From NCBI GenBank assembly GCA_913052445.1, contig CAJXDP010000001.1, forward strand, positions 1 to 64,000: a DNA stretch of 64,000 bases, read 5' to 3'. This DNA comes from an uncultured Formosa sp. Its GTDB lineage: Bacteria; Bacteroidota; Bacteroidia; Flavobacteriales; Flavobacteriaceae. Position numbers and translations under genes: made by a program. Positions 44,771 to 53,363 of the stretch are shown here, piece by piece. Every line of letters begins with the position of its first letter. Positions within the stretch are counted from its first letter, which is position 1. The notes under the pieces were generated by a model that was not told the DNA's origin, did not search any database, and saw only the letters and a list, made by a program, of their open reading frames with translations.

Positions 44771-47218
44771 TTAGCCAGTAATGTCACTGCCATATTGACC
44801 TTGTTTAGGTCGTTTTTTTACTTGATTAAAACGATAGGTAAACGACAAGCTGTAGGAGCGTACTCGCCAGCGATAATACCCATCGCTATAAAATGTAGGA
44901 GTGTTAGACTCTAAGTTTCTTCGCTGTGTATTGAATAAGTCATTTATGTTTAATGTAATGGATGCTTTTTCTTTAAATAGGTCTTTACTAAATGCCATAT
45001 TTGAAGAAAATATTCCCTCTCTTCTGTTTATAGCATCTACTGTTGGACCTGAATAGCTTAAGCGTGTTTGCCATTCAATGTTTCTAGGGAGGGTATACTT
45101 ATTATTGAGTCTTACAAACCAACCTAAGTTTTCAGAATCGTAACTTAATCCTTTATAGTTTCCTTTAATTGCAGAACGGTATAAGTTAAAATTAGCATTC
45201 ATATTCCATTTTTTTGAAGGGCGATAGGTTAGGGTAAACTCAAACCCAAGTCGGTCATCTTCAGCTAAGTTAATTGGCCCTCTTCTAATTACCGGGACAC
45301 TTTCGCCATTTATGACTACTTCGTCTCCAGTATCTTCGCTAATGTAAGTAAATACATCTGTTGCATGGTTGTAATATAATGAGTTGTTAAGGGTTATTTT
45401 TTCAAGTGTATTTAAGTACCCTATGTCAACTCCGTTTGAGTAGCTTGGGCTAATGTTTGGATTTCCTTGAAATAAATTTGTTGCGCTATTTCTTGATGGA
45501 AAAGGATTTAGGAACCGGGATCTTGGCCGACTGATACGACGGTTATAACCAACTGTTAAGTTTTGGTTTTCTGAAAACTCATATCCTAAATTAATAGTAG
45601 GGAACAGCCCAATGTAATTAGAGTTGGAGTATTCGTTCGAACTCAGCTGACTGATTGTGATGTTTGTTGCCTCCATTCGAAGCCCAAGTAAAAATGAAAA
45701 TTTATTTTTTACTTTACTGCCGTATTGGGTGTATACAGCATTTACGTTTTCTTTATAAACCAAAACATTGCTAACATTAGTGTCTAAGATAAACGAGTCG
45801 TCTTCTGCAAACTCTAAGCTGTAATCTGTAGTGTTAGTGCTAAAACGGCTATTGTAGCCAACCTCAAGTCGGGTTTTGTCGTTAATTGGGAGCGTAAAGT
45901 CTGATTGTATTAAAACTCGTTTTTGGTCTTCTATGGTTCGCACACGCTCCGCCGCTATTCCGTCATTATAAATGATAGACCCCTCATCTTCAGAACTATT
46001 TTCAAGCTGAAAGTCAAATGTTAGCCGATGCTCGCTATTCCCGTGAAACTGTTTATCAAAATTAACTGAAAATTGGGTGGTTTGATCCGTTTCTGTTTCT
46101 GGATCATAACGTACAGATTCACTAATTACAGCCCCTGTTAGATCAAGTGTTTCTGCTCGGTTAAAGCTTTCGTTGCTATTATTACTTTTACTTGCTAAAA
46201 ATGCAGTAGTTAAAGAAGTGGTAGGGGTGATATACCACTCAACTCCGGTATTGCTATTAAATCCTTTTCGAATGCGTTCAAATGTCCGGTATTCATTACG
46301 AAAGGTATTTGGTGAATCTTGGATAAGAATTCCATCTTCGTCATATTCTGTATTAAAAAACTCAGTTTCAACTCCAGAACTTCCAGGACTTTTTCTATAA
46401 GAATATCCGGAGTTGTTAAAAACATTAATATCTCCTGTTCGGTAGTTAATATTTCCTGACGCTCCTAATTGATTTGGGTAACCGGAATTTATGATGATAG
46501 CTCCATTTAGCCCCAGAATTTTACTTCGCCTTAAAATAATATTTAAAATACCTGCAGTTCCTTCCGCATCATAGCGAGCCGATGGCGAGGTGATAATTTC
46601 AACTTTCTCAATGGCATCTGCAGGCAGTTGTCGCAAAGCATCTGTGGAATTTAAGCCTACCAACCCTGATGGTTTTCCATTTATTAAAATTCGCACATTT
46701 CCATTGCCTCTGAGCGCCACATTCCCTTCAATATCTACAGAAACAGATGGGACATTGTCTAAAACATCACTCACACTTCCACCTCTTACGGTTAAGTCTC
46801 TTCCGACGTTGTATATCTTTTTATCTAATTTAATTTCAACCGTTGTTTTTTCTGCAATAATATCTACAACATCTAATGCTTGTAAATTAGAGTTCATTTT
46901 CAGCGTCCCAAGGTTGGTGTCTTGATTAAAATTAACGTTTAATCTTGTGATATTCTCAAATGAAAAATATTCTACAGAAACATCATATGTTCCTTGGGGT
47001 ATGGAAATACTAAAATTACCATCAGGATCGGTAATACCACCACCTTTCATTTTATTTTCAACTTTACTAAAAAAAGTAATGGTTGCATACTCAAGTGGTA
47101 GATTCGTTTCGATCTCAATTATTTTTCCTGAGACAAGAACTAAATTCACATTTTTTTGCCCCATTATATAACTGTGAGATAAAATAAAAAGCACTACAAT
47201 TAACAGATTTTTGGTCAT
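44771..47218 (-). CDS. Outer-membrane beta-barrel receptor-like protein (CarboxypepD_reg + plug + OMP_b-brl_3 type)
   Basis: 815 residues with a signal peptide (VVLFILSHSYIMGQ). Order of parts: a carboxypeptidase-regulatory-like domain (about 28-110), a plug-like domain (DVLDNVPSVSVDIEGNVALRG and SARYDAEGTAGILNIIL, about 150-230), and a long barrel with many alternating-aromatic strands ending in YSLSFTYRF. This matches the Bacteroidota 'outer membrane beta-barrel family' related to TonB receptors. There is no SusD partner and no clue to a ligand. It stands alone, with a -7 box at 47242-47249. Confidence 0.85.
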   Translation of the reverse strand: MTKNLLIVVLFILSHSYIMGQKNVNLVLVSGKIIEIETNLPLEYATITFFSKVENKMKGGGITDPDGNFSISIPQGTYDVSVEYFSFENITRLNVNFNQDTNLGTLKMNSNLQALDVVDIIAEKTTVEIKLDKKIYNVGRDLTVRGGSVSDVLDNVPSVSVDIEGNVALRGNGNVRILINGKPSGLVGLNSTDALRQLPADAIEKVEIITSPSARYDAEGTAGILNIILRRSKILGLNGAIIINSGYPNQLGASGNINYRTGDINVFNNSGYSYRKSPGSSGVETEFFNTEYDEDGILIQDSPNTFRNEYRTFERIRKGFNSNTGVEWYITPTTSLTTAFLASKSNNSNESFNRAETLDLTGAVISESVRYDPETETDQTTQFSVNFDKQFHGNSEHRLTFDFQLENSSEDEGSIIYNDGIAAERVRTIEDQKRVLIQSDFTLPINDKTRLEVGYNSRFSTNTTDYSLEFAEDDSFILDTNVSNVLVYKENVNAVYTQYGSKVKNKFSFLLGLRMEATNITISQLSSNEYSNSNYIGLFPTINLGYEFSENQNLTVGYNRRISRPRSRFLNPFPSRNSATNLFQGNPNISPSYSNGVDIGYLNTLEKITLNNSLYYNHATDVFTYISEDTGDEVVINGESVPVIRRGPINLAEDDRLGFEFTLTYRPSKKWNMNANFNLYRSAIKGNYKGLSYDSENLGWFVRLNNKYTLPRNIEWQTRLSYSGPTVDAINRREGIFSSNMAFSKDLFKEKASITLNINDLFNTQRRNLESNTPTFYSDGYYRWRVRSYSLSFTYRFNQVKKRPKQGQYGSDITG

Positions 47219-47241
47219 AAGTATTTACTGAAATAAGAAAC

Positions 47242-47249
47242 CAAAAGTA
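47242..47249 (-). promoter_or_regulatory. -7 box TACTTTTG for the beta-barrel receptor gene
   Basis: Exact TAnnTTTG on the - strand, 23 nt before the ATG at 47218. No TTG at the expected -33 distance. Confidence 0.4.
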
Positions 47250-47283
47250 CTACGTATAGGAACTTAATGCGGTTAAAGTTGTG

Positions 47284-47628
47284 TTAAATAAACAAATTCA
47301 AAATGCGCTCATTTGGGCGTCCAATAACTCCTTTTTTTCCTCGAATCACAATTGGTCTCTCAATTAATTTTGGATGTTTCACCATGGCTTGTATAAGGTC
47401 TTTATCAGATAACTCTTTCCCTTTGTAATCAGATATCCAAATTGTTTCACTTTTACGTATTAAGCTTTCAGGAGCAATATTTAGAATGGCAATTAATTCT
47501 GTGAGTTTTTCTACGCCCAAAGGATTTGATATGTAATCGATAATCTCAAATTCCTGTCCCAGTTCTTTTAATGTCTGCAATCCTTCACGAGATTTTCGGC
47601 AGCGATTGTGATGGTAAATTTTAATCAT
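47284..47628 (-). CDS. ArsC/YfgD-family glutaredoxin-fold protein
   Basis: 114 residues. The active-site cysteine is in [18 protein letters not shown], in the place of the ArsC cysteine, and a late [18 protein letters not shown] segment matches the family. Members are called arsenate reductases, but many (YfgD type) have no proven arsenate activity, and there is no ars gene nearby. Its ATG overlaps the prfB stop in an ATGA junction, so it is translationally coupled to release factor 2. Confidence 0.85.
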   Translation of the reverse strand: MIKIYHHNRCRKSREGLQTLKELGQEFEIIDYISNPLGVEKLTELIAILNIAPESLIRKSETIWISDYKGKELSDKDLIQAMVKHPKLIERPIVIRGKKGVIGRPNERILNLFI

Positions 47629-48735
47629 AATGAATTATTAGATTTTTCTTTTTGACCAGTCGCCATTAAGTATGCTTTCAGAAAAGGTGTAATCTCTCCG
47701 TTCATTACATTGTCTACATTTCCAGTTTCTTCAGCAGTTCGGACATCTTTGACTAGTTTATAAGGGTGCATGACATAGTTTCTAATTTGACTACCCCATT
47801 CAATCTTCATTTTTCCAGCTTCAATATCTTCTCGTTGAGCCAGTTGTTTTTTGAGCTCAATTTCATAAAGTTGGGATTTTAGCATTTGCATTGCTCTCGA
47901 GCGATTGTCGTGTTGTGAACGTGTTTCAGAGCAAGAAATTTGGATGCCTGAGGGCTTATGGTTTAGCTGTACTTTAGTCTCTACCTTATTTACATTTTGA
48001 CCACCAGCTCCACTTGAACGCGCCGTTGTAATTTCGATATCAGCAGGATTGATTTCAATTTCTATTGTATCGTCAACTAGTGGGTATACATAGACAGAAG
48101 CAAAACTAGTGTGCCGCTTCGCATTGCTGTCAAAAGGAGAAATTCGTACCAATCTGTGAACACCATTCTCACCTTTTAACCATCCGAAAGCAAAGTCACC
48201 TTCAATTTGTAGTGTGACTGTTTTGATGCCTGCTACATCTCCGTTTTGGAGATTCAATTCTTTGATTTTAAAGTTGTTTTTTTCGGCATACATGACATAC
48301 ATACGCATGAGCATATTGGCCCAGTCACAGCTTTCAGTACCTCCCGCGCCAGCCGTAATTTGAAGAACCGCACTGAGAGAATCCCCTTCTTCAGAAAGCA
48401 TGTTCCTAAATTCAATATCTTCTAAAAAAGTAGAGGCGAGTTCAAATTGTTTTTCAACTTCTTCAACTGTAGATTCTCCTTCTTTAAAAAAATCAAATAA
48501 AATCTCAAGGTCTTCTGTATAGGTTTGTGCTTTTTCAAAATCACGAACCCATTTTTTATTAACTCGTAAAGATTTCATGAGCAGCTCGGCTGCTTTGGAG
48601 TCGTTCCAAAAGTCCGGAGAAAAAGTTTTTTCTTCTTCATTTTGAATTTCGATGCGTTTGGCATCTAAGTCAAAGATACCTCCTTAACGCACCAAGGCGC
48701 TCAAAAAGATCTTTTATGTGATCTTGTGTTATCAT
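47625..48735 (-). CDS. prfB: Peptide chain release factor 2, expressed by programmed +1 frameshift
   Basis: Translation starts at an ATG at 48735 ([14 protein letters not shown]) and meets an in-frame TGA as codon 22 (48672-48670). The site reads AGG AGG TAT CTT TGA C, with the internal Shine-Dalgarno-like AGGAGG and the slippery CTT-TGA-C that define the RF2 frameshift. After a +1 slip the frame runs to 47625, giving about 369 residues, the normal RF2 size. The catalytic GGQ is in [19 protein letters not shown]2 reads TGA and TAA, so low RF2 promotes the shift and its own synthesis. A -7 box lies at 48753-48760. Annotating only the part from 48578 would lose the N-terminal domain start. Confidence 0.96.
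48669..48690 (-). promoter_or_regulatory. RF2 programmed frameshift site
   Basis: On the - strand: an AGGAGG hexamer, 3 nt, then CTT followed by TGA and C. All three known stimulators (upstream SD-like sequence, slippery CTT, weak TGA-C stop context) are present. Confidence 0.95.
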
Positions 48736-48752
48736 TTTATTATTTAGAATTA

Positions 48753-48760
48753 CAAAAATA
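48753..48760 (-). promoter_or_regulatory. -7 box TATTTTTG for prfB
   Basis: Exact TAnnTTTG on the - strand, 17 nt before the prfB ATG at 48735. The position supports that ATG as the true start. Confidence 0.5.
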
Positions 48761-48815
48761 GAATTTATAGCATAGAATTAAAATAATATGTAGTTTTATA
48801 TCCAAAATAAAATTC

Positions 48816-49835
48816 ATGCAAATAGATTTAAGAAGCGATACGGTTACAAAACCCTCAAAGGGGATGATCGAAGCGATGATGTCCGCCAAGCTGGGTGATG
48901 ATGTTTATGCAGAAGACCCTTCAGTTAATGCTTTGGAAGCGCGTATCGCAACTATGTTTGGAAAACCAAAAGCCCTTTTTTTTCCCTCCGGAACCATGGC
49001 TAATCAAACCGCTATTAAGCTTCACACACAGCCAGGAGAGCAATTAATATGCGATGCGTATTCTCATGTTTATAATTATGAAGGGGGTGGTGTTTCTTTT
49101 AACAGTGGCGTTTCCTGCAAACTTGTGGACGGACATCGTGGAATGATGACTGCTGATCAAGTAAGAGCTGCGATTAATCCACCTGATTTTTACCACAGTC
49201 CACTCACCTCATTGGTGTCCTTAGAAAATACCACAAACAAAGGAGGAGGTGCTTGCTGGGATTATCAAGAAATTTTAAAAGTGAGATCTGTTTGTGATTC
49301 CCATAAACTAGGACTTCATTTGGATGGTGCGCGTTTATGGAATGCCCTGATTTCAAAATCGGAAACGCCTCAACAATACGGAGATGTTTTTGATACGATC
49401 TCTGTTTGTTTTAGCAAAGGTTTAGGCGCTCCTGTGGGCTCCGTTTTAGTAGGCAATGAAAATCTAATGAATAAGGCTTTAAGAATTCGAAAAATGCTTG
49501 GAGGGGGCATGCGACAGATTGGGTTGCTTGCAGCAGCAGCATCCTACGCCCTGGATCACCAATATGATCGCCTTAAAGAGGACCATCAAAAAGCAAAAGA
49601 GATTGCAGAAGTTCTTAATCAATTGGAGGCAGTTTCTAGCGTAGAGCCAGTAGAAACAAACATTGTGATATTTAAATTGATTTCGAATAACTCTCAAGAT
49701 TTGTTTTTAAATAATTTAAAGTCTCATAATGTTCTTCTGAGCGATATGGGTGGAGGTAAACTTAGAATGGTCACGCACTTAGACTATACAGATGCCATGC
49801 ATACAAACCTTTTAGAAATTTTAAGTAAAGCATAA
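48816..49835 (+). CDS. ltaE: Low-specificity L-threonine aldolase
   Basis: 339 residues. Fold type I PLP enzyme with the start IDLRSDTVTKPSKGMIEAM, ALFFPSGTMANQTAIKLH, HLDGARLWNA and the PLP lysine in VCFSKGLGAPVGSV (about residue 200). It splits threonine or allo-threonine to glycine and acetaldehyde. Divergent from prfB across 80 bp; a TAGTTTTA near-match to the -7 box lies in between. Confidence 0.93.
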   Translation: MQIDLRSDTVTKPSKGMIEAMMSAKLGDDVYAEDPSVNALEARIATMFGKPKALFFPSGTMANQTAIKLHTQPGEQLICDAYSHVYNYEGGGVSFNSGVSCKLVDGHRGMMTADQVRAAINPPDFYHSPLTSLVSLENTTNKGGGACWDYQEILKVRSVCDSHKLGLHLDGARLWNALISKSETPQQYGDVFDTISVCFSKGLGAPVGSVLVGNENLMNKALRIRKMLGGGMRQIGLLAAAASYALDHQYDRLKEDHQKAKEIAEVLNQLEAVSSVEPVETNIVIFKLISNNSQDLFLNNLKSHNVLLSDMGGGKLRMVTHLDYTDAMHTNLLEILSKA

Positions 49836-49882
49836 TTGTTTTTTGTAAGTTTAAACTGTGAAATCCCATAACTTACAACCTT

Positions 49883-52015
49883 ATGAAATTCAAATTCCTA
49901 TCTCTAATTTTAATAAGTTCACTTTTTTCTTGTGATACTAAGACTCAAAAACTAATGCCTGAATTACCAAAAGCGCCATTTGCAAAACAAATACCCAAAA
50001 AATTAACTATCCATGATGATGTGAGGGTTGATGAATTTTATTGGTTAAAAGATAGAGAAAACCCCGAAGTGATTGACTATCTTAATAAAGAAAACGACTA
50101 TTATAACGCACACACAGCCCATACAAAAGATTTTCAAGTGTCTTTATTTGACGAAATGAAGTCTAGAATTAAAGAAGACGATAGTTCGGTGCCTTACAAA
50201 TACAACGGTTACTGGTATATCACTAGATTCAAAAAGGGTAAAGATTACCCAATTTACATTCGAAAAAAAGAAACCTTAGAGGCGGTAGAAGAATTGTTGT
50301 TCGATTGCAATGAAATGTCTAAAGGCCATTCTTATTTTAGGTTGGTTGGTCTAAATATTAGCCCTAACAATAATATGATTTCTTACGCTGTTGATACGAC
50401 TGGAAGACGTCAATATAAACTTCATATTAAAGACCTCAAAACAAATCAGGTTTTTAAAGAGGAAATTAGCAATACAACTGGGGGTAGCACTTGGGCAAAT
50501 GATAATAAGACCCTGTTTTATACTTTAAAAGACGAAACAACTCTAAGATCAGAAGCGATATATAAGCACCTTTTAAATACAGACCCAAAGTTAGATGAGT
50601 TAATTTATGAAGAGTTGGATGACACCTTCGGGGTCAGTGTCTATAAAACGAAGTCTAAAAAATATCTTGTGATAGCGAGTTACAGCACATTAACCTCGGA
50701 ATATCAAATTCTAAATGCAAACACTCCTAACGGAGATTTTCAAGTATTTCAGCCTAGAACTCGAGGTTTAGAATACGGAATTTCTCATTTTGAAGATTCC
50801 TTTTATGTAGTATCCAATGCTGATGGGGCTCAGAATTTCAAGCTTTCAAAAACTTCGGAACTACAAACCGAAAAAAAATATTGGAAAGATGTAATTCCAC
50901 ACCGAGAAGCGGTATTGTTAGAGGACGTTGAAATATTTAAAGATTTTTTAGTGGTCTCAGAACGTGAAAATGGGTTGAATAAGATTCATATTAAACGTTG
51001 GGATGGCTCCGATAGTTATTATCTTCCTTTTGAGAGCGAAACTTATACAGCATACACAACTACTAACATTGATTTTGATACAACTATCTTAAGGTATGGT
51101 TTTCAATCACTCACAACTCCTTCCTCAGTCATTGACTTTGATATGATTACAAAATCTAAAACCGTCAAAAAAGAGCAGAAAGTTTTAGGAGGTAAGTTTA
51201 AAAAAGAAAATTATACTTCAGAGCGTGTATGGGCTACTGCATCTGATGGTACTCAAGTTCCAATATCTATAGTTCGCCACATTGATACCAAAAAGTCAGC
51301 TAACACGCCGTTGCTATTATATGCATACGGTTCATATGGTTCAACAATAGACCCCTATTTTTCTACAGTTAGAATGAGTCTATTAGATCGCGGATTTATT
51401 TTTGCAATAGCACATATTAGAGGTGGAGAGTATTTAGGTCGTCAATGGTATGAAGACGGGAAGTTATTGAATAAGAAAAATACGTTTTCGGATTTTGTAG
51501 ATTGCTCAAAATACTTGATTCAAAATAATTACACATCTTCCGAGCACCATTATGCTATGGGAGGTAGCGCGGGGGGTCTTTTAATGGGGGCTATTATAAA
51601 TCTAGCCCCTGAACTATATAACGGAGTGGTTGCTCAGGTTCCCTTTGTAGATGTTGTGACGACTATGCTAGATGACAGTATACCACTGACTACTGGAGAA
51701 TACGATGAATGGGGAAATCCAAACGATAAAAACTATTACAATTATATGAAGTTGTATTCGCCCTATGATAATGTTACAAATAAACGATACCCCAATATGC
51801 TAGTGACAACTGGATTGCATGATTCTCAAGTTCAGTATTGGGAACCAGCAAAGTGGGTTGCACGCCTAAGACTACAAAATAAAAACACAACTCAATTATA
51901 CCTTAAAACGAATATGGAAGCTGGTCACGGAGGTGCTTCGGGACGATTTGAAGCCTTAAAAGAAGTATCCGCTGAATACGCATTTATATTAAGTTTGGAA
52001 TCAATATTAGATTAA
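49883..52015 (+). CDS. ptrB: S9-family oligopeptidase (oligopeptidase B-like), lipoprotein
   Basis: 710 residues. A lipoprotein signal ends in SLFSC, so the enzyme is anchored in the periplasm or outer membrane. An N-terminal seven-blade propeller (about 40-440) begins DDVRVDEFYWLKDRENPEV, the prolyl-oligopeptidase start. The alpha/beta-hydrolase domain has the serine in YAMGGSAGGLLMG, the Asp region MLVTTGLHDSQV and the His in MEAGHGGASGRF. It cuts short peptides, probably after basic residues by similarity to protease II. Single gene. Confidence 0.9.
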   Translation: MKFKFLSLILISSLFSCDTKTQKLMPELPKAPFAKQIPKKLTIHDDVRVDEFYWLKDRENPEVIDYLNKENDYYNAHTAHTKDFQVSLFDEMKSRIKEDDSSVPYKYNGYWYITRFKKGKDYPIYIRKKETLEAVEELLFDCNEMSKGHSYFRLVGLNISPNNNMISYAVDTTGRRQYKLHIKDLKTNQVFKEEISNTTGGSTWANDNKTLFYTLKDETTLRSEAIYKHLLNTDPKLDELIYEELDDTFGVSVYKTKSKKYLVIASYSTLTSEYQILNANTPNGDFQVFQPRTRGLEYGISHFEDSFYVVSNADGAQNFKLSKTSELQTEKKYWKDVIPHREAVLLEDVEIFKDFLVVSERENGLNKIHIKRWDGSDSYYLPFESETYTAYTTTNIDFDTTILRYGFQSLTTPSSVIDFDMITKSKTVKKEQKVLGGKFKKENYTSERVWATASDGTQVPISIVRHIDTKKSANTPLLLYAYGSYGSTIDPYFSTVRMSLLDRGFIFAIAHIRGGEYLGRQWYEDGKLLNKKNTFSDFVDCSKYLIQNNYTSSEHHYAMGGSAGGLLMGAIINLAPELYNGVVAQVPFVDVVTTMLDDSIPLTTGEYDEWGNPNDKNYYNYMKLYSPYDNVTNKRYPNMLVTTGLHDSQVQYWEPAKWVARLRLQNKNTTQLYLKTNMEAGHGGASGRFEALKEVSAEYAFILSLESILD

Positions 52016-52051
52016 ATTTTTAATTTATATTATTATTACTCGTCCTATATA

Positions 52052-52930
52052 TTAATTTGAAGTATCGTGTCTGTCGATTCTATATGATGCTCCAAAATTT
52101 ATATTTACAACTGAAGGTGTGTCTTTTGTGTTTAGAGATATAGCAGTGTCTAGCTGTAAATTATTAGTTAATAAATATCCTGCTCCAAAACGAAATAAAT
52201 TATCCGCATAATAATCACTTTTAATTCCTTGAGTTTCTCCAAATACAACCCATTTTGGATTAAATGAATGGGTTAGAGTAAGTATATAATTAAAGTCGGT
52301 TTGGTCACTTCCAATTCGGTCAAGCATAAAGTTTGTGACAAACACCCAGCCGCCGTTAAAATTATTCTGAGTAATTAAAACTCCGCGATAACTTAAACCC
52401 TCTACAGTAGCGGCAGTATAAGGATTATCTTTAGTATCAAAATTAACCCCCCCAGCAAGCGAAACAGCTGGAATTAAGTTTGTCCATTTAAATCCTCTGT
52501 TGGCATGATAACTGTAAAAATTAGGCTTGTTTTCTTTGTTTTTGTTAGGATCATAAACTAAGTATTTAGCACCTATGTTAAAATTCTTAAAATTTGCACG
52601 TTTAATATCTACCACAGTATTTGAATTAAAGGATTGAATGTCATTTTGATATGCTCCTTGTATATTTAGCTCTAAAGTTTCTTTCCAAATACCATAATGA
52701 ACTGCAAAGTCAATACCATAACCTGATATATTATAATTTGGATATATATTTCTTTTTTCTTTAACTAGAGAGGAACCTAACTCAAATTGTAAAACTTTTG
52801 TACCAACAGAGAAGGCACTCTGGGATTCTCCTGGTCTATTAGAGTTTATAACATCTGTATATTGTGCTTGTATTGTTGTAAAATTACAGTAGATGGCAAT
52901 AGAAAATACCAACTTAATTATATATTTCAT
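52052..52930 (-). CDS. Outer-membrane channel-like protein (MetA-pathway of phenol degradation family)
   Basis: 292 residues with a signal peptide (FSIAIYCNFTTIQAQ). INSNRPGESQSAFSVGTKVLQFE is the typical start of the family that Pfam calls Phenol_MetA_deg, a predicted beta-barrel related to FadL-like channels. Later strands are alternating aromatic (GFKWTNLIPAVSLAGGVNF). Despite the name, no phenol-degradation gene is nearby. Role unknown. A -7 box is at 52945-52952. Confidence 0.75.
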   Translation of the reverse strand: MKYIIKLVFSIAIYCNFTTIQAQYTDVINSNRPGESQSAFSVGTKVLQFELGSSLVKEKRNIYPNYNISGYGIDFAVHYGIWKETLELNIQGAYQNDIQSFNSNTVVDIKRANFKNFNIGAKYLVYDPNKNKENKPNFYSYHANRGFKWTNLIPAVSLAGGVNFDTKDNPYTAATVEGLSYRGVLITQNNFNGGWVFVTNFMLDRIGSDQTDFNYILTLTHSFNPKWVVFGETQGIKSDYYADNLFRFGAGYLLTNNLQLDTAISLNTKDTPSVVNINFGASYRIDRHDTSN

Positions 52931-52944
52931 TTTAAATCTTTTAT

Positions 52945-52952
52945 CAAAACTA
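52945..52952 (-). promoter_or_regulatory. -7 box TAGTTTTG for the channel-like gene
   Basis: Exact TAnnTTTG on the - strand, 14 nt before the ATG at 52930. Confidence 0.45.
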
Positions 52953-53059
52953 CATTTTTTTATTTATAAATACCATTTTTAAAATTTTAAGCTCGTTTGA
53001 TCTTTTTATAACATAGAAATCATTTTATATATTTATTTAACTAATAAAAATAAGAATTG

Positions 53060-53067
53060 TATTTTTG
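53060..53067 (+). promoter_or_regulatory. -7 box TATTTTTG for the DUF4834-yfhO-glycosyltransferase operon
   Basis: Exact TAnnTTTG match 17 nt before the ATG at 53085, at the head of three closely packed genes. Confidence 0.5.
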
Positions 53068-53084
53068 AGAAAAATTATTTATCG

Positions 53085-53351
53085 ATGTTGCAAAATGCGT
53101 CTATTATTGGATTCTTAAGGACGATTCTAATTTTTATATTAGTCTATACAATCTTAAAGTATGTGATGCGGTTGCTTGCTCCCTACATTCTGCGATCAGT
53201 AGCCAAGAAAGCGGAATCCCATTTTAGAAACCAATCTACCACAAAAGAACCAACCCAAAAGGAAGGAGAAATTAGTATTGATAAAATACCAAAATCAAAA
53301 GCTTCAAAGCATGATGTTGGTGAATATGTTGATTATGAAGAGGTTGATTAA
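53085..53351 (+). CDS. DUF4834 family small membrane protein
   Basis: 88 residues. One N-terminal membrane helix (GFLRTILIFILVYTILKYVM), then a basic/amphipathic part, and an acidic tail (DVGEYVDYEEVD). This is the shape and ending I know for DUF4834, a Bacteroidota family found just upstream of yfhO-like genes. Function unknown; the constant pairing suggests help for the large membrane protein 12 nt downstream. Confidence 0.8.
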   Translation: MLQNASIIGFLRTILIFILVYTILKYVMRLLAPYILRSVAKKAESHFRNQSTTKEPTQKEGEISIDKIPKSKASKHDVGEYVDYEEVD

Positions 53352-53363
53352 AGAAAACAAAAA

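Noticed and set aside
47284-47628. Arsenic resistance locus
   Set aside because: Only the ArsC-like fold is present; no arsR, arsB or acr3 gene is near, and the gene is coupled to prfB.
52052-52930. Phenol degradation operon
   Set aside because: Only the family name suggests it; neighbours are a peptidase and surface-glycan genes.
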